A stretch of DNA of 64,000 nucleotides. It comes from Margaritispora aquatica (taxonomy: Eukaryota; Ascomycota; Leotiomycetes; Helotiales; Discinellaceae). A program made the translations under genes and the position numbers. Below the pieces are notes generated by a model. It was not told the DNA's origin and ran no database searches. It was given only the letters and a program-made list of their open reading frames with translations. Numbering within the stretch: position 1 is the stretch's first letter; each line of letters begins with the position of its first letter. The DNA lies in the NCBI GenBank assembly GCA_007644065.1, contig VJWN01000019.1, positions 558,001 to 622,000 on the forward strand, written 5' to 3'. This document shows, piece after piece, positions 11,367 through 23,542 of the stretch.

Positions 11367-12437
11367 ATGCGGTCATCACTGCTGCCCACCTCCCTCCTCC
11401 TCCCGCTCTTCATCAGCCAAGTGAGCGCAACCTGCTACGACATCTACGGGGCCTCGCTGGCTACCTCGCGCCCAGACATCGCGCCATGTAATAACATCGC
11501 CGGCACCGTCTCTATGTGCTGCAAGACGAACGTCACCTCGCCCATCCAGCCGGACGTGTGTATGCAGAATGGTCTTTGCCGTCAAGCTGGCACGTCGCCG
11601 CCGGTGTATTGGCGCAATGATTGCTCGAGCGAATCGTGGCCGAGTGGGGGTTGTGTGAAAGTCTGTACGGGGAATGCTACTGTGAGTTTTTGACCTTTGG
11701 ATTGTTTTTTCCTTTTTTGCGCGTGTTTCTTTGCATTGAGTCGTTGGGTTGGATTGTTGGTGGATGCAGGTTATGTCTCAAAAGAACCCAGCTAATCATC
11801 TTCCTCAACCTAGATTCTCGATGGATCTGGCAACGTCAAGATGACGCCCTGTGACGGGACACCCACTTCCTCAACCTGGTGCTGCGGCAGCGACACATCC
11901 TGCTGCGGCAGTAGTAGCGCAATCGTCCTCGCTGCCGTGTTAGGCTCCTCCTCGACCTCCTCGCTCCTCTCCTCAACCACCAGCTCAACGTCACCCACTA
12001 CATCGCCCACTACAAGCACCACACCCACATCCACACCCACACCCACACCGACCAGCCAGCCAAATAACACCAGCAGCTCCTCAGGCCTCAGCACAGGCGC
12101 CAAAGCCGGAATTGGTGTTGGAGCCGCGGTGCTGGTCTTTGGTATCTCAGTCCTCGTGGCATGTGGACCGCGCCCGAAATGGAGGCGGAAGTTGATGGTT
12201 GGGGAGCTAGAAAGCGATAGACAGGCATTACCAGCGTATTCGGATAATCATGTTGAGAATGGCGGTGCGAAGAGTTGGTCGATATGGCCTGGTGGAAGGG
12301 GTGCAGAAGGGGGGTATGGTAAGCCTGGTGATGAACACGGTGGAAATGGGACTGTAATGGGGGAGTTGCCAGCGACTGAGGTGCGGACCCAGGAATTGGA
12401 TGGTCATGGGACGGTGAGAAGGGGAGAACTGGCTTGA
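11367..12437 (+). CDS. Single-pass membrane protein with Cys-rich ectodomain
   Basis: Two exons, 11367-11681 and 11814-12437, 312 residues. Residues 1-21 are a signal peptide ending LFISQVSA. The ectodomain has many cysteines (TCYDIYG, PCNNIAG, MCCK, VCMQNGLC, NDCSS, GGCVKVC, then PCDG, WCCG, SCCG). It is followed by a long Ser/Thr/Pro stalk that is probably O-glycosylated, one membrane span near 215-240 (GAKAGIGVGAAVLVFGISVL) and a cytoplasmic tail of about 70 residues. This is the plan of fungal cell-wall sensors (Wsc/Mid2-like), though the cysteine pattern is not that of a WSC domain. The intron (132 nt) is longer than most here; an acceptor nearer its 5' side would lead to an early stop, so I used the one at 11813. 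Confidence 0.8.
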
Positions 12438-12741
12438 TTCCGTGAGGGCGGCGTTGCGTGCGTTGGGGTTGTGAAGTCGTGAAGAGGAGAGCGTTGTAAA
12501 TAGTAGGTACTCGCTTGTGAATACACTAATGATAGACGTAATGACAGCAATACCCCAAGAGCAAGATATCAAGGATGCATCTCAACTGGGAACAGAACAT
12601 CTCACTTGAGAATAGGAATAAATAAAGGCATACAAAAAATAAACACTAATTCACATAACCGTCTTACCCACTTCCACTAACTTTCTCCTACCATCCACCT
12701 CAAACACTCCACCATTCCCTCCTGCTGGTTTCCTCCCAAAA
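12438..12741. other. Convergent 3' intergenic spacer
   Basis: 304 bases between the stop codons of two convergent genes. It holds both 3' untranslated regions, with AATAAA-like A-rich stretches near 12620. No gene seen. Confidence 0.5.
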
Positions 12742-13589
12742 TCACCTCTTCTTCCACCTCACGCCGCCAACCCACTTCGCAAACGCCTGTACATCCTCCC
12801 TCTCTACCAACCTCTCGACACTAAACCACTCCCTCGCCAACTCCTCATTCGGTGAACAACTATGGACGAAACTATGACAAGCGCGACACAACCACGCAAC
12901 ATTATTCAACTGATCCTCGGTATGCCATCCTCGCTTCAGCACTTTCGCGTGCACGCTCCGCGGTATCAGGTGGTGGTACGTCAGCGGTATATGCTCGCGC
13001 TGGCAGATCTCACAGGACGTCGCGAGGTCCTTGGTACTCGCTGGTGGTGGGGGTGCGGTGGTCAAGGTGGTTACGTAGGTTTGGAGGAGAGGTATCAGGA
13101 ATTCCGATAGCGTTTGGTGGGGTTTCAGGATAGAGTAGGTCGTAAGGGTGTCGGTTATTGAAGGGGGGAGGGGCGCAAGGATGCTTTGTAGTGTTGTCTT
13201 AGAGAGGGGAGAGTCGTAGGTTGTGCGGATGGAGGAGGTGTTGATGTATGCGGTATACGAAAGAGTTCGAAGGGAGAGCGGAAACGAGGTGAAGATCTCG
13301 TGGGCGATGTACTGTGGCTTATTAGATAGTTCTCTATATATGACGATTTGCAGGGCAATACGTCTATGAATTCTCCTAATTCGGCGGCATCATCTTGGCT
13401 CTCTATCGCTGTGCTTGAGCTTCCGTTTCCAGTCACGGATTTCGAAGCAATGGGTTTAAAATCTTTAGTGCTTGTCTTCTTTCCGCGCGCCTTTTTCACC
13501 TTCGTTGGTGAGGGTGTGGATTTGGCGATGAGGGGTGTGGAGAGAATGTCTCGAAAGAGGTCGAAATTGGCTTCTTCTGGTGCGTTCAT
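12742..13589 (-). CDS. HNH endonuclease domain protein
   Basis: Two exons, 13589-13362 and 13311-12742, with a 50-nt GT-AG intron; 265 residues. The N-terminal 75 residues are Lys/Ser/Thr-rich with a KKARGKK patch and may hold a nuclear signal. The C-terminal third is an HNH-type zinc nuclease fold: CEICQREHIPLTYHHLIPRS, then HTEDQLNNVAWLCRACHSFVH. The CxxC, the paired His, the downstream Asn and the second CxxC-H group give the beta-beta-alpha metal motif. Stand-alone proteins of this type are common in ascomycetes, and their target is unknown to me. No neighbour suggests a mobile-element or toxin context. Confidence 0.8.
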
Positions 13590-14250
13590 CTTGATAAATT
13601 TCGTGATCGCGATGTATATTGTGAATAATTGAGTCCAAATCAAAAGACCAGTGCCTCCTCTGCTCTAGAATGCTTGTGATGATGTATAGATGCTGGGAGT
13701 TTCATATATATAGTAATTTCTGATATGTCAACGTTCTCACGAGAACACATCTCGGTTCTAGATAATGCTACGATACCGCAGCAGAAGATGCCAGAATCTC
13801 AACGGCCTGTGTCATTGATGCGTGGTCAAATTAGTTGTTGTCAAGACTACTAGGTATCTTTTGTCGAGTTCGGCGAGCTCAAAACGGCATTAGGGCTGAG
13901 TTATGATCTCCGAAGCTCTACATATTCGCCGGCGTGAGTGTTAATGCATTGTACAGAGCATGCTACGTTTCTTGAGACAGTAATGCGACGAATTATCCCA
14001 ATCCGAGACTAAGAAGTAAGTCGAAGTGTTGCTGGTATCCTCAAGAAACTTGACAAGACGTTGGATTGTGCCGAGGATGTATATTTGCTTCTCCTTCGGA
14101 TCCGAACTCCGGATGAACCCCACCATGCATCATCATGATCTTCACCCCACATTCTTAAACTTGTCCCCGGATGTTCATGCATTTCATCTATTTAAGTTCT
14201 TAATTGTGTGACTTATTACATATATTTCGCCCCTCGTTAAAGTTGCTAAG
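13590..14250. other. Intergenic, divergent promoters of HNH and HAD genes
   Basis: 661 bases between divergent start codons. A 61-codon minus-strand frame (13941-14126) has no family resemblance and is not annotated. Otherwise AT-rich and unremarkable. Confidence 0.5.
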
Positions 14251-15101
14251 ATGACTTCAAACAAAACGGTTATAGCTTTCGATCTCTATGGCACGCTATT
14301 GTCGACAGAGAGTATAGCGAAGGAGCTCGCTACTCATTTTAGTGATGAGAAAGCACAAAGTATTGCTGCATTATGGAGGAGGTAGGTTCCAAAAGATCTA
14401 GAATTCAAATTACTAAATCCTTATAATAACAAACACAGGTATCAGCTAGAATACACTTGGCGTTTGAACAGCATGTGTATGTACACCTCTAAGATCTTAC
14501 TTACCCACAACTCACAAAAACCACGGCAATATACAAGCCATTCTCCTCAATCACTCTTGCTTCACTCAAGCACGCTCTAGCCGAGTCCTCGGAATCGCTA
14601 TCAGACAAAGATATCGACTCCCTCATGACCGCCTACGACTCTCTCGGAATCTTCCCTGATGTCCCAGCAGGTCTCAAAGCTCTCTCGGCAAACTCAAACC
14701 TAGAACCATATGTCTTCTCCAATGGAACAGACGCCATGGTCTCGTCATCTGTCAATAAGTCACCAAGTCTAGCGGAGTTCAAAGCTGTCTTCAAAGGTCT
14801 CATTACCGTGCAGGAGGTTGAGCTGTTTAAGCCTGACCCGAAGGTGTATCGTTATTTGGTGAAGAGTGTTGGGAAGTCAGAGGGAGATGCGATAAAGGAT
14901 GTTTGGTTGGTGAGTGGGAACCCGTTCGATGTTGTGGGTGCGAGGGCCGTGGGAATGCAAGCTGCCTGGGTTGATCGAGCTGGTAAGGGGTGGGTTGATA
15001 GGCTGGGGGATTTAGTTGGTGATAGCTGTGGGCCGACTATTGTGGTTGATGGTGTTGAAGGAGCTGTGAAGGGGATTGCGAAGTGGGTGAGGGAGCATTG
15101 A
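14251..15101 (+). CDS. HAD-superfamily 2-haloacid dehalogenase-like protein
   Basis: Type II haloacid dehalogenase fold, hydrolase in the cytosol. Motif I is FDLYGTLLS (nucleophile Asp near residue 10); the cap begins WRRYQLEYTWRLNSM; motif II is VFSNGTDAM; the motif III Lys is in ELFKPDPKVY; the last motif is SGNPFDVVGARAVGMQAAWVDR, ending near the GIAKWVREH terminus. Exon 1 is 14251-14381 and exon 2 runs from 14439 to about 14476. The body reads in one frame from about 14536 (YKPFSSITLASLKHALA). No canonical GT-AG pair joins exon 2 to that conserved YKPF segment in frame. The nearest usable acceptor, at 14580, would delete 15 or more conserved cap residues. The gene may use an unusual splice site, or it may carry a small lesion. 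Catalytic motifs are intact. Confidence 0.7.
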
Positions 15102-16704
15102 TTGGGCTGTGAAATGAGATAATTTTGGCCATGGATGCTTACGAGAATATTTGTCGCGGTGATAGGGTCTCTAACCTTTCATCTATTGATGAAGGATACG
15201 TATCAAAGTGCCTGCGAAAGGCTCAACACTCCATGCTATACTTTTGGGACACCAGTTGAAATCTACTCTTGAATCTGCTGTCAGTTCTCGACTCGACCTC
15301 TGCTATCGATTCGTCCGCGAAATATAACTTTACTATCGATCACTGCTCTTCAAGCCCCACAATTCATCATAATCATGCTACGTGTAAGTAAGATTAGATT
15401 CCCAATTTCCAAGTCAACCTTCCATTACGAATCGTTTTTATCTCGAGCTTAGACGAAGGCAATTTTGATAATGCGAAGGTTTAGGTTATTCACGAGGAGA
15501 AGGGAAGTATCTTGCCCACCAATCGTAGTTTTAAATTAAGACCATGCGAATACAGTAACTCGGCGCTCAAGTTCTTCTATCTCGACCATGTCCGATCTGT
15601 AGTAGTGGACTGAGCCGTGCCAAGTCAAAGCAAGGCGAAAGGTAAAAATGCATACATTGAAACCGACCTCTTGGAATTGGTGGCGTGGTGAATTGAATCT
15701 GGCATGGAGATAGTTCGTATCAGTCAATGAAGGACGATATATTAGTAGTAAATAAAACAGAGTCAGAGTTAGAGAAAGAGAAGACTTCTGATCCAGCACT
15801 CAAAGCATGACGAGCATCACTCAATACTCGACACTAGGAGCGGCATTGGGTGGAGTGATTGAGCTCTCCTAATGTGGCCCATGAATAGTGGTCGACTGCT
15901 TCGCACGACGTAAAGCTGAGAACGAGAATATAGACCATGAGCCCGGAGCCTAGAGAATAGATGAGAATGAGAGCGAGGATGAAGGTAGGAATGAAAACGA
16001 GTATGACAGCGAGAATAGAAACGAGTCTGAGAAGAAAATTTGAACGCAGAAACTTGACAGAGATATACCGCCACGTCAGAAAATCGGCCGATATAAGACA
16101 CATCTTTCAATAGCTACAAGGTAACGCAATTTCATTTCATGACCCAAGCCCAATATGAACAGACGAAACAATCATAGAACATCTCGAGATGATGGCTCTG
16201 ATGACTTTAAATGCAAAACTGAGGGAGTGCTTTCAGCTCCCGTGTCCCTCATAGTTAAGATACTAGTCTTACGGTGCTTCTAGGTTGGCTTGACTTGGTT
16301 TCAGCCTGCATGTATGTTGTAGTGATGAGGATTGGAAGCGAGTTGGAGAATTATTAGTGTTGTGCGTTGTGAAAAGATATGTATTTAACCTTCAATTTAC
16401 ATCAGCACTTTGGTCGGTCATTTTTTTCATGGCCTGGAATTTAAGAAAAAGTTGAAGCTTTCTTAAGTAGAACTCAGCAGAAAGGTAAATTTATAATCTT
16501 TGTATCAATTTTGCTCCTATACTATACTATGCATGTTCATCCCCAATTGGGCGACTGGATCGAGCTATATGCGAATCCACCAGATACTGGCTATATACAG
16601 AATCGGCCATAAAGACGCCTTACGCCAAGCTTATGATATCCCCAAAACACGAATCGTCTATCTACACGACACACACCAACATCCTCATCTCATCTCACCT
16701 CACC
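15102..16704. other. Intergenic, mostly without supported genes
   Basis: About 1.6 kb. Apart from the doubtful small membrane-protein frame at 15834-16103 I see no gene. An imperfect purine-rich repeat with GAGAATGAGAGCGAGGATGA-like units lies at about 15950-16035. Confidence 0.45.
15834..16103 (-). CDS. Possible small membrane protein, hypothetical
   Basis: An 89-codon frame starting at an ATG (MCLISADFLTWRYISVKFLR) contains about 45 consecutive hydrophobic residues, consistent with two membrane spans (LVSILAVILVFIPTFILALI, GLMVYILVLSF). It ends EAVDHYSWATLGELNHSTQC. A further frame at 15536-15799 could hold a second exon, but I could not place convincing splice sites. The hydrophobicity may simply come from the purine-rich repeat on the other strand, whose complement is T-rich. 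No family recognised; this could be chance. Confidence 0.22.
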   Translation of the reverse strand: MCLISADFLTWRYISVKFLRSNFLLRLVSILAVILVFIPTFILALILIYSLGSGLMVYILVLSFTSCEAVDHYSWATLGELNHSTQCRS

Positions 16705-18169
16705 TCATCCAACAACCATAAACGCCACTCCAGCCAAACACCCCGCCAACACGACAGCCGTCAAAATCCCCGCCCCAACCCTTCCTTTCGTCGTAGCAGG
16801 CGTGATGGCCGTCGCCGAACTCCCAGAACTACTCGACGCCCCGGCCGACGAATCGCCCACACTCGTGCCACCCGTCGAGTTCGTCAGCAGCTCCGTAGCA
16901 TCATCAATCAGCATGGCCTGGATGATGCTCAGCGCGCTCATCTGCTGGCCCAGCCCGTAGTTGCCATCGTACGTGCTGTTGTCGGTCCAGTGCTCGCCAC
17001 ACGTGGTGCCGTCTGTGCCGCCATCGCACTGCGCGGCTGCTGCTTGCGCGGAGGTTTGGAGTAAAGGCATGATGGTGGCGCGTGTGAAGGGTGCGATTTT
17101 GGTCGTTGCGGCCATCCACCGCGAGAGGTAGGCTTTGAAGGATTGTTGATCCGTATCGCATGTTCCGACTGTGTTGACGCTCTCGCAAGCTTGCTCGTAC
17201 ATGATGTCGTTTTTGAAGTAGATCTCTGATTGATCGAGGAGACCTTGGACACGAGTTTGCCAGGTCGTGGAGCCGTTCGTCTAAGAGAATTAGTTACAGT
17301 TTTTCGAGAGACAATGGTTGACTTACGTAGTTGTACATCATGGCTGCTCCGAAGAGATATATGCCCTGATTATACGAGAATTGCAAATGGTCGATAGAGG
17401 AACAGTTGTCTGTATCGCTTGTACCATCGTAGACTTTGTAGTCCGCACTCATAAGTCCAACTGACTCCATCCAATCCCATGTCTTGTCCGCCCAGTCTGC
17501 ATAAGTATTATTATCTGTATACCTCGCCAATCGAGCTCCAAGATTGAAGAAACATCCATTGGCAATCGAATTCTTGTATGTGTATCCGGTATTGAACGTG
17601 AAAATCTGCCACCTGAGTCCTCCACCGCATGAACTCGTGTCCCATCGCGCTGCCATATCGTTGAACACACCCTGCGCCAAGGCCAACCACTGTGGCTCGT
17701 CTGATGCAGGGTTGACGAAACCAGTTTCTGCAGCAGTCATGGCTGCCATTCCCCAAAAGCCCTGATCATCATTTCCCTCTGTTTTCGTTTGGTTTTCTGG
17801 CATAAAATCGTTGTCGGTTCCAGTTTGTGAAAGAAGTGCGGCTTGTACTGTTGGGTTGTATGACGTGTCGCCTGTATAGTACCAGTATTCTACCATTGTC
17901 CCGAACATAGCTCCCGCCTCCCACCAGTAATAAGGATCTGGTAAATTTCCTGGATTATCACCTGTGTGGTTTCCCGTATAATAGCTCATCATTCCATATG
18001 CAACTGTGGCTGCTGCATTTTTGACCGAAGCTATTGCTGGTTAGGACAGCAGGCAAAGGAAAATGCAATACTGACTTGTATCTGAAATATCCAAACTAAC
18101 TGCACCAACCGTTTGAGTCCATGATGCACAAGCAGCAATCCCACACGCCAGAGCTCTCTGTACCCTCAT
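16705..18169 (-). CDS. GH76 mannan endo-1,6-alpha-mannosidase (Dfg5/Dcw1 type)
   Basis: Cell-wall enzyme thought to cut the mannan of GPI anchors and transfer glycoproteins to wall glucan. Three exons, 18169-18076, 18030-17327 and 17280-16705, 1374 nt, 457 residues, as usual for the family. There is a signal peptide at 1-23 and the mature start is [10 protein letters not shown]76 landmarks are [39 protein letters not shown], the catalytic Asp pair in [35 protein letters not shown] and [18 protein letters not shown]. After a Ser/Thr-rich spacer the last 25 residues are hydrophobic ([19 protein letters not shown]), the expected GPI-attachment signal. Fully intact. Confidence 0.93.
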
Positions 18170-19386
18170 CTTCTATCTCCTGAAATAGAAAAACCAATGA
18201 ATGTATGAAGATATACTTGAAGTAGTGAAATAATAACACGGAATATAACGACAGCCAAGTGAAAGAAGCCTTTCCAAGAGAAATATCGAGAGACACAAGG
18301 AGAGAAAGAAGATTGAAAGACCTGGAGAAAGTAGATGCAAACCTAGTCACCGGTATTCACGGCCGACCGAATTGCCCACTACCATCATTAAACAACGGGA
18401 CTAATCTGAAACCGACACAGGAATAGAAGCACAAACACAGAGCACATCATCTCATTCGATGGCGCAGTTGGGATTGTCCAGCGTCGGTGGGGATGATCTG
18501 AACGGGACCCATTACGCGTATGAAATAAATATGGAGACGTTATGTGAAAAGCTTACGCATCCCTTGATCTTGAAGCAGTACGTCACCATTTGGACAGTAA
18601 TCACTGTGTCTGAAAACTTCAGATGAATGTTGGTGAGTTTTGGAGATGGTTTGGATGAGAATAGGAAGAGTTTTGGAAGTGAGGTTGAACTGATATCTTG
18701 GCAGACGGCGTGGCATTGCTTGTTGTTGTCTTGGAAGATGCTTGTGTCGTTGAGATTGGATGGGGCTGTTGGGGCTCCACTCACATTGCTGAAACTGCAC
18801 GTGATGTACATCCGGATAGAGCCCGAAAAGACCAAATTTGGTGATTAGTATGGCAGTGTTACTATTCAAAAGGTATATGACACCTTTGGTGAAACATTAT
18901 ATGAATAGCAAAGTGATATTCATTCTCAAGGTGAGCAACGGCAAGGAAATTCACGTTGGAGTACTATTTTCAGGGGTTTGACACAGCCTACTGCAAATCT
19001 CGCTTAGTGCACCATCTCGAGACGATCTATCATTGCCACACATGCTCAGTCGTCACTTTAATTCAGTACACTCAAACCTCATCCTATAGAAAACCTCTTG
19101 CAGTGATATGTATTTCATTAAGGGTATTGATAATGTCTAAATAGCGCCGTATCCTTTCTATCCCAAGTCTAAGTCTAGTCTAATCCATCACTGCTCTCTC
19201 TCCATCAATTATCGAGCCAGTATCTCTCCCTCTAGGAATTATAATCCTAACCTCATACTCTCTCGTCGAGGTCTTGACGGTCGAAATTCAATCGCGAGAA
19301 GCGAATCTTTCCTGGCTCCTCTGTGGCCCTCAACCTTTCTCCTAGAACACCATTGACAGCATGATCACATTGATCTTATGATATGC
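18170..19386. other. Intergenic, no supported gene
   Basis: About 1.2 kb covering the promoter of the GH76 gene and the 3' flank of the MFS transporter gene. Minus-strand frames at 18512-18869 overlap one another and show no recognisable motif. Confidence 0.5.
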
Positions 19387-21197
19387 TCAAGGCGTACTAG
19401 CATAGCTCATCGACCGCTCCAATTCACTATCATTGGCTGGTGTCCCACCCGTCTTCAAAGTCTCCTCATCATCGCCAGAGTAAGCGAAGCGGGACCTCTT
19501 TCTAATTTGCGCACCATAGAAATAGAACATGAACGGGATCGCACAGCAAGCCAGCGCGAGGAAAGCAAGCAAGCTACTCGCCCACTGATATCCAAGACGA
19601 TGATACATTTGTGTCGTGAAGAGAACTGTAGCTGCACCCCAGAAAGAACGAATGCACGTTTTTGCTGCAAGTGCTGATGCTGCTTGATGCTGGTATGAGT
19701 CAACGAGATAGTTGTTGGCGGAGTTGTACAAGAAGATGAATCCAAAACCGACTGGGAAGCCTCCAAATGCGGGGCCAACCCACGAGAGACGAGGATATGA
19801 TGACCAGGCGAAGATAAAGAGACCGATGGGGATGAGCCAGCATGAACACATCATAGGGATGAGTCGTGCTTCTGCGGGTGGTGAGCCGTTGTGCTTTGCT
19901 GCGATGGAGAGGTAGTGTTTGTTGACCATCGGGGCACAGGCTGCGGAGCAGAGGACTCCAATGGCGAGGGGAATGAACATGAGACCTGTGATACCAGCAG
20001 TGTAGCCTTTGCCTTCTTGGTAGACAATTGGGAAAGCCACGAAGAACATGTACAGAAGACCGTAAAGAACCGACATGTACAGTGAGATGAGGAGTACAAT
20101 CGGCTCGCCGAAGAGAAGCTGGAAGGGTCGGATGAGGAAGATAGCCAATCTCTCACCAAGTGGTCGTAGATCGAGATCCTGCTCTGTGACGTGATCGTCG
20201 GAGCCGGTTGATGCACGAAGCTTCTTGGCGCGAGCAGCGAGAATGGTTGGCGCATAGGTTTCTGGGACAGTGAAGGTGATCAAGATCCAGACGACAAAGG
20301 CAAGGATGAGTTGAATCCAGTACAACCACCGCCATCCATAAGCATCAGATAAAAACCCGCCAATAAGAGGACCGATCGCAGGACCTATGAATGGTGCAGC
20401 ACTGAATGCTGCCATAGGAACTCCTCGCTCTTCTGTCTTCCACATATCGGCCAAAGTTCCACCAACCAGAGTCATGGGTGCTGAAAAGGCGATACCATCG
20501 ATAGCACGACAGACGAGAAGAGTCTCAATGTTCTTCGCGACAGCACAAGGAATGATGAAGACGACTGCAAGAAGTAATGTGGAGCCGTAGATCATGCGCC
20601 GACCAACGATTTCGCTGAGAGGTGCAAATGCCATAGGACCTACAGGTGTCAGTGAAATTGGCACGAACAGTGTGGCTCAGACCTACCAATTCCAAAACCA
20701 ACAACAAACACTGTTACACTGAGAAGGGCCACTTCCTCAGAGACATTAAATTCCTCGACAACACCAGCAATGTCTGCTGTGATGACCGAGGATGCGAGTG
20801 CCACTACAAAACAAGTCGCCGCCACCACCATGGTGACATACCATTTGTAGGCCTTGCTCCAGTTCTTGGGATTCGCAGGATCGTTGGGTATGAAAGTAAC
20901 GAGCTTGTATCGGCCTCCATCTGGTGCACGACCACCATCGATTTCTCCTTCTGCCTTTTCGGTCGTGTACTCCTCGAGGTTTGCATTCGCTGTGAAAGTA
21001 CGATATGGGAGTTCGACATCTAGCTCAGGATCTCGACGAGTTTCTTTGCGCGATAAATGGGAGTTCGATCTGCTCAGACTCTTTCGTATCTGGGAGGAGT
21101 TTGTTCCGGTTCGAGTGAGCTTGGGAGAGATGGTGTTGCGCTCTTTGATCGATTCGTAGACCCTCGGTGGTTCCGAGGGTTCTGTTTGTTCCACCAT
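19387..21197 (-). CDS. MFS drug:H+ antiporter (DHA1 family)
   Basis: Plasma-membrane proton antiporter of the DHA1 group, which includes polyamine and azole exporters such as Tpo1 and Flu1. Two exons, 21197-20687 and 20639-19387, 587 residues. The N-terminal 120 residues are hydrophilic. Twelve membrane segments follow, with family motifs [18 protein letters not shown] before TM1, [13 protein letters not shown] between TM2 and TM3 (motif A), and [20 protein letters not shown] (motif C, antiporter signature), then [10 protein letters not shown] long central loop ([20 protein letters not shown]) precedes TM7. The C-terminus is short and acidic. Substrate cannot be told from sequence. It stands alone, not in a biosynthetic cluster. 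Confidence 0.9.
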
Positions 21198-22459
21198 ACT
21201 GTTATGTTAGGGTGTGTATTGAGGATGGTAGAAATATGTAGAATATTCTGATGTATGAGATGAGTGCTGAAGAAGTTGAGAATGATACGAGGTACAACAA
21301 AAATACAATAAACACCGTGGGACCTGGATGTCTTATACAAACACCCGGCACTGTTGCCGCCCCCTGCACTACAAGATTCCAGAAATAAAAAGATATCAAA
21401 AGCCTCATGGGACCTTTTGAAGAACCTTGCAATTGCTCATATCTACGACGAGGAGCCATTGGGAAGGAGGATTGTCTTGGCATAAACGGCGATATCTCGC
21501 TGTTTGCACTAAGCGAGAGAAAATACCCAGATCTCAGGTCTGAGAACGTAAGACCTTGAGCCCCCGAGCACCTCTCACAGGAGGAATTTGATTGCCACGG
21601 CTATGCGGCTGCTTCTGGGTATCCAATGGAAATGATGTTGGAGATGTGCGGTTACTTTGATGAAGGGATGAGGCAATTCTGTATGACTCGTTTGCTGTAC
21701 AGGTGTACATGCAAACGGGAAAACTCCTGTTGCCAGGTGCATATATTCAGATAAGGTACGAGAAGTTACGAGAAACCTGCGAAGAAGAGTCGGAGTGAAA
21801 AATAGGATAGCTCGTATATCTCATCCAACATAACATTTAATAGTGAGCTGACAACTACGTCATTGAGCTTAGAACTATCTGCATTGTAAATCAAAAATTC
21901 TTTCTCAGAAGTAAACAAAACAGCGGGAAGCGCAAGGATACAGCGGAAGTTTCAACAAACTTAAATTAAGGGAAAGCATAGCTGTGGATACATCCAAGTT
22001 GAGCCATGTAAAGATGAAAGATTTTAAGCTACCTCGGTTGTAGAATAAGGAGGCGATTGTGAAGGAAGCGATCTCGGCAGATCACGTGGGATCTCGGTAC
22101 TTGAGTGCCGGTACGGATGTTTTTAGCCTGAGGTGTCAGCATTCAAACCTACGTCACTTTTATCGTCAGATCACCATGTACAAAACTACTCCTTTCACAA
22201 CATTGCTGAAGCAGAGTTGCTGCAGATACTCTCCCTCATGTGCCTTAGAGAGAGACGATTGCCAATCATGTTGTATTTGCAGCTTTGCAGCTTTGCATTT
22301 CTGCCGCTTCAATTGCTCCTCGTCAAGCCATGTAACTGAAAGGGCGTGAGCTTCAAGATGATGGCACAAGAGGTAGTGTATTGGCTTTCAATTTCTTCAT
22401 CCCCATTTCCATCAGATACCACTTACATCAATCTTAACATTAGCTATAGCATCTTCAAA
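21198..22459. promoter_or_regulatory. Divergent promoter region, MFS transporter and GFA protein
   Basis: About 1.26 kb between divergent start codons. No gene seen. Open frames here are short and overlap on both strands. Confidence 0.45.
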
Positions 22460-23542
22460 ATGGCAGCATCAACCACAGTCAATGCAGCTTGTGCTTGCAA
22501 CTCGTTCAACCTCGAAATCACCATCCCAGATTCCGAACTCCCATTCAGACGTACTCTCTGCATGTGCGATACCTGCAGACGAGTCACTGGATCCTGTGGC
22601 ATATCATCTATCGGCGTACCAGAGAGCCAGATTATCGATCCTACAATGCTACATGTAACTGCATACAGCACATCGAAGGCATATAATCGTTACTTCTGTT
22701 CGACCTGCGGCGCGCGTGTGCTGCTACACTGCCTCAAGGACAACGGTTGGCATGTCCCGTCAGGTCTTCTGGATAGGACTGAGGGAATCATCAAGTGGAT
22801 GGGAAGCGAATGGGTTGAGGATACTCTTGATGGAGGCATAGGCATCTGGTTGGGAGAAGCACCAGACTCCAACGGACAAAGCACAAAGCCCAGGAGATGG
22901 CGACAAGATATCTTCTTGGAAGACTTCGTGCCAGAAATGGAATTTAGATCTCTCACTCAGTCGGCGAAGACTCCAGACATACTGAAGGCACAATGCCACT
23001 GTGGAGGGGTGAAATTTCACATCACTCGACCCAAAGCAGTCTCGCAAGAAGATTTTGACAAAGTCGCCTCACCATTCCCAGATCCGATGGTCCCCTCCAA
23101 CTCCAATGTCTCAGCAGCAAACCCCAATAACGAGCACTGGTGGCTCCGCGCCAACGAAACCAAGTACTTCACCAGCCTATGTACCTGTACATCATGTCGG
23201 CTTAATTCAGGCTTCGAGATCCAACCATGGGCATTCGTGCCCAAATGCAACATCTTGCAGGAAGACGGGACGCCCATGGATTTCAAGATGGGCACTTTGA
23301 AATGCTATCCAAGTTCGGAAGGCGTCTGGCGCGAATGGTGTGCCGTGTGTGGCGCCACGGTGTTCTGGCATTGCGCCGAGTATCCTCTGCTGATTGATGT
23401 CAGTGTAGGGGTGTTCGACCCAACCGAGGGCGCTAGGGCGGAGAATTGGCTGGAGTGGCATAAGGCGCGTGTGGGCTTCCGCGAGCTGGGCGTGAGTGAA
23501 AGCCTCATCGCTAGTTTGGAGGCGGGACTGGCACAGGCTTAG
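22460..23542 (+). CDS. Tandem GFA (CENP-V/GFA, DUF636) domain protein
   Basis: Intronless, 360 residues. I start at the ATG at 22460 (MAASTTVNAACACNSF), next to the first zinc ligand; the frame is open upstream but that stretch is not family-like. Two glutathione-dependent formaldehyde-activating (GFA) folds lie in tandem. The first (about 8-110) has CACNSFNLEI, LCMCDTCRRVTGSCG and FCSTCGARVLLHC. The second (about 178-330) has AQCHCGGVKFHI, LCTCTSCRLNSGFEIQPWAF and WCAVCGATVFWHC. Each repeats the CxC...CxxC...CxxC zinc pattern. Members are named for formaldehyde detoxification, but most fungal copies are uncharacterised, so the reaction is unproven. Confidence 0.87.
   Translation: MAASTTVNAACACNSFNLEITIPDSELPFRRTLCMCDTCRRVTGSCGISSIGVPESQIIDPTMLHVTAYSTSKAYNRYFCSTCGARVLLHCLKDNGWHVPSGLLDRTEGIIKWMGSEWVEDTLDGGIGIWLGEAPDSNGQSTKPRRWRQDIFLEDFVPEMEFRSLTQSAKTPDILKAQCHCGGVKFHITRPKAVSQEDFDKVASPFPDPMVPSNSNVSAANPNNEHWWLRANETKYFTSLCTCTSCRLNSGFEIQPWAFVPKCNILQEDGTPMDFKMGTLKCYPSSEGVWREWCAVCGATVFWHCAEYPLLIDVSVGVFDPTEGARAENWLEWHKARVGFRELGVSESLIASLEAGLAQA

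Noticed and set aside
18512..18869. Minus-strand frames with several cysteines
   Set aside because: No signal peptide or domain, and two frames compete over the same bases.
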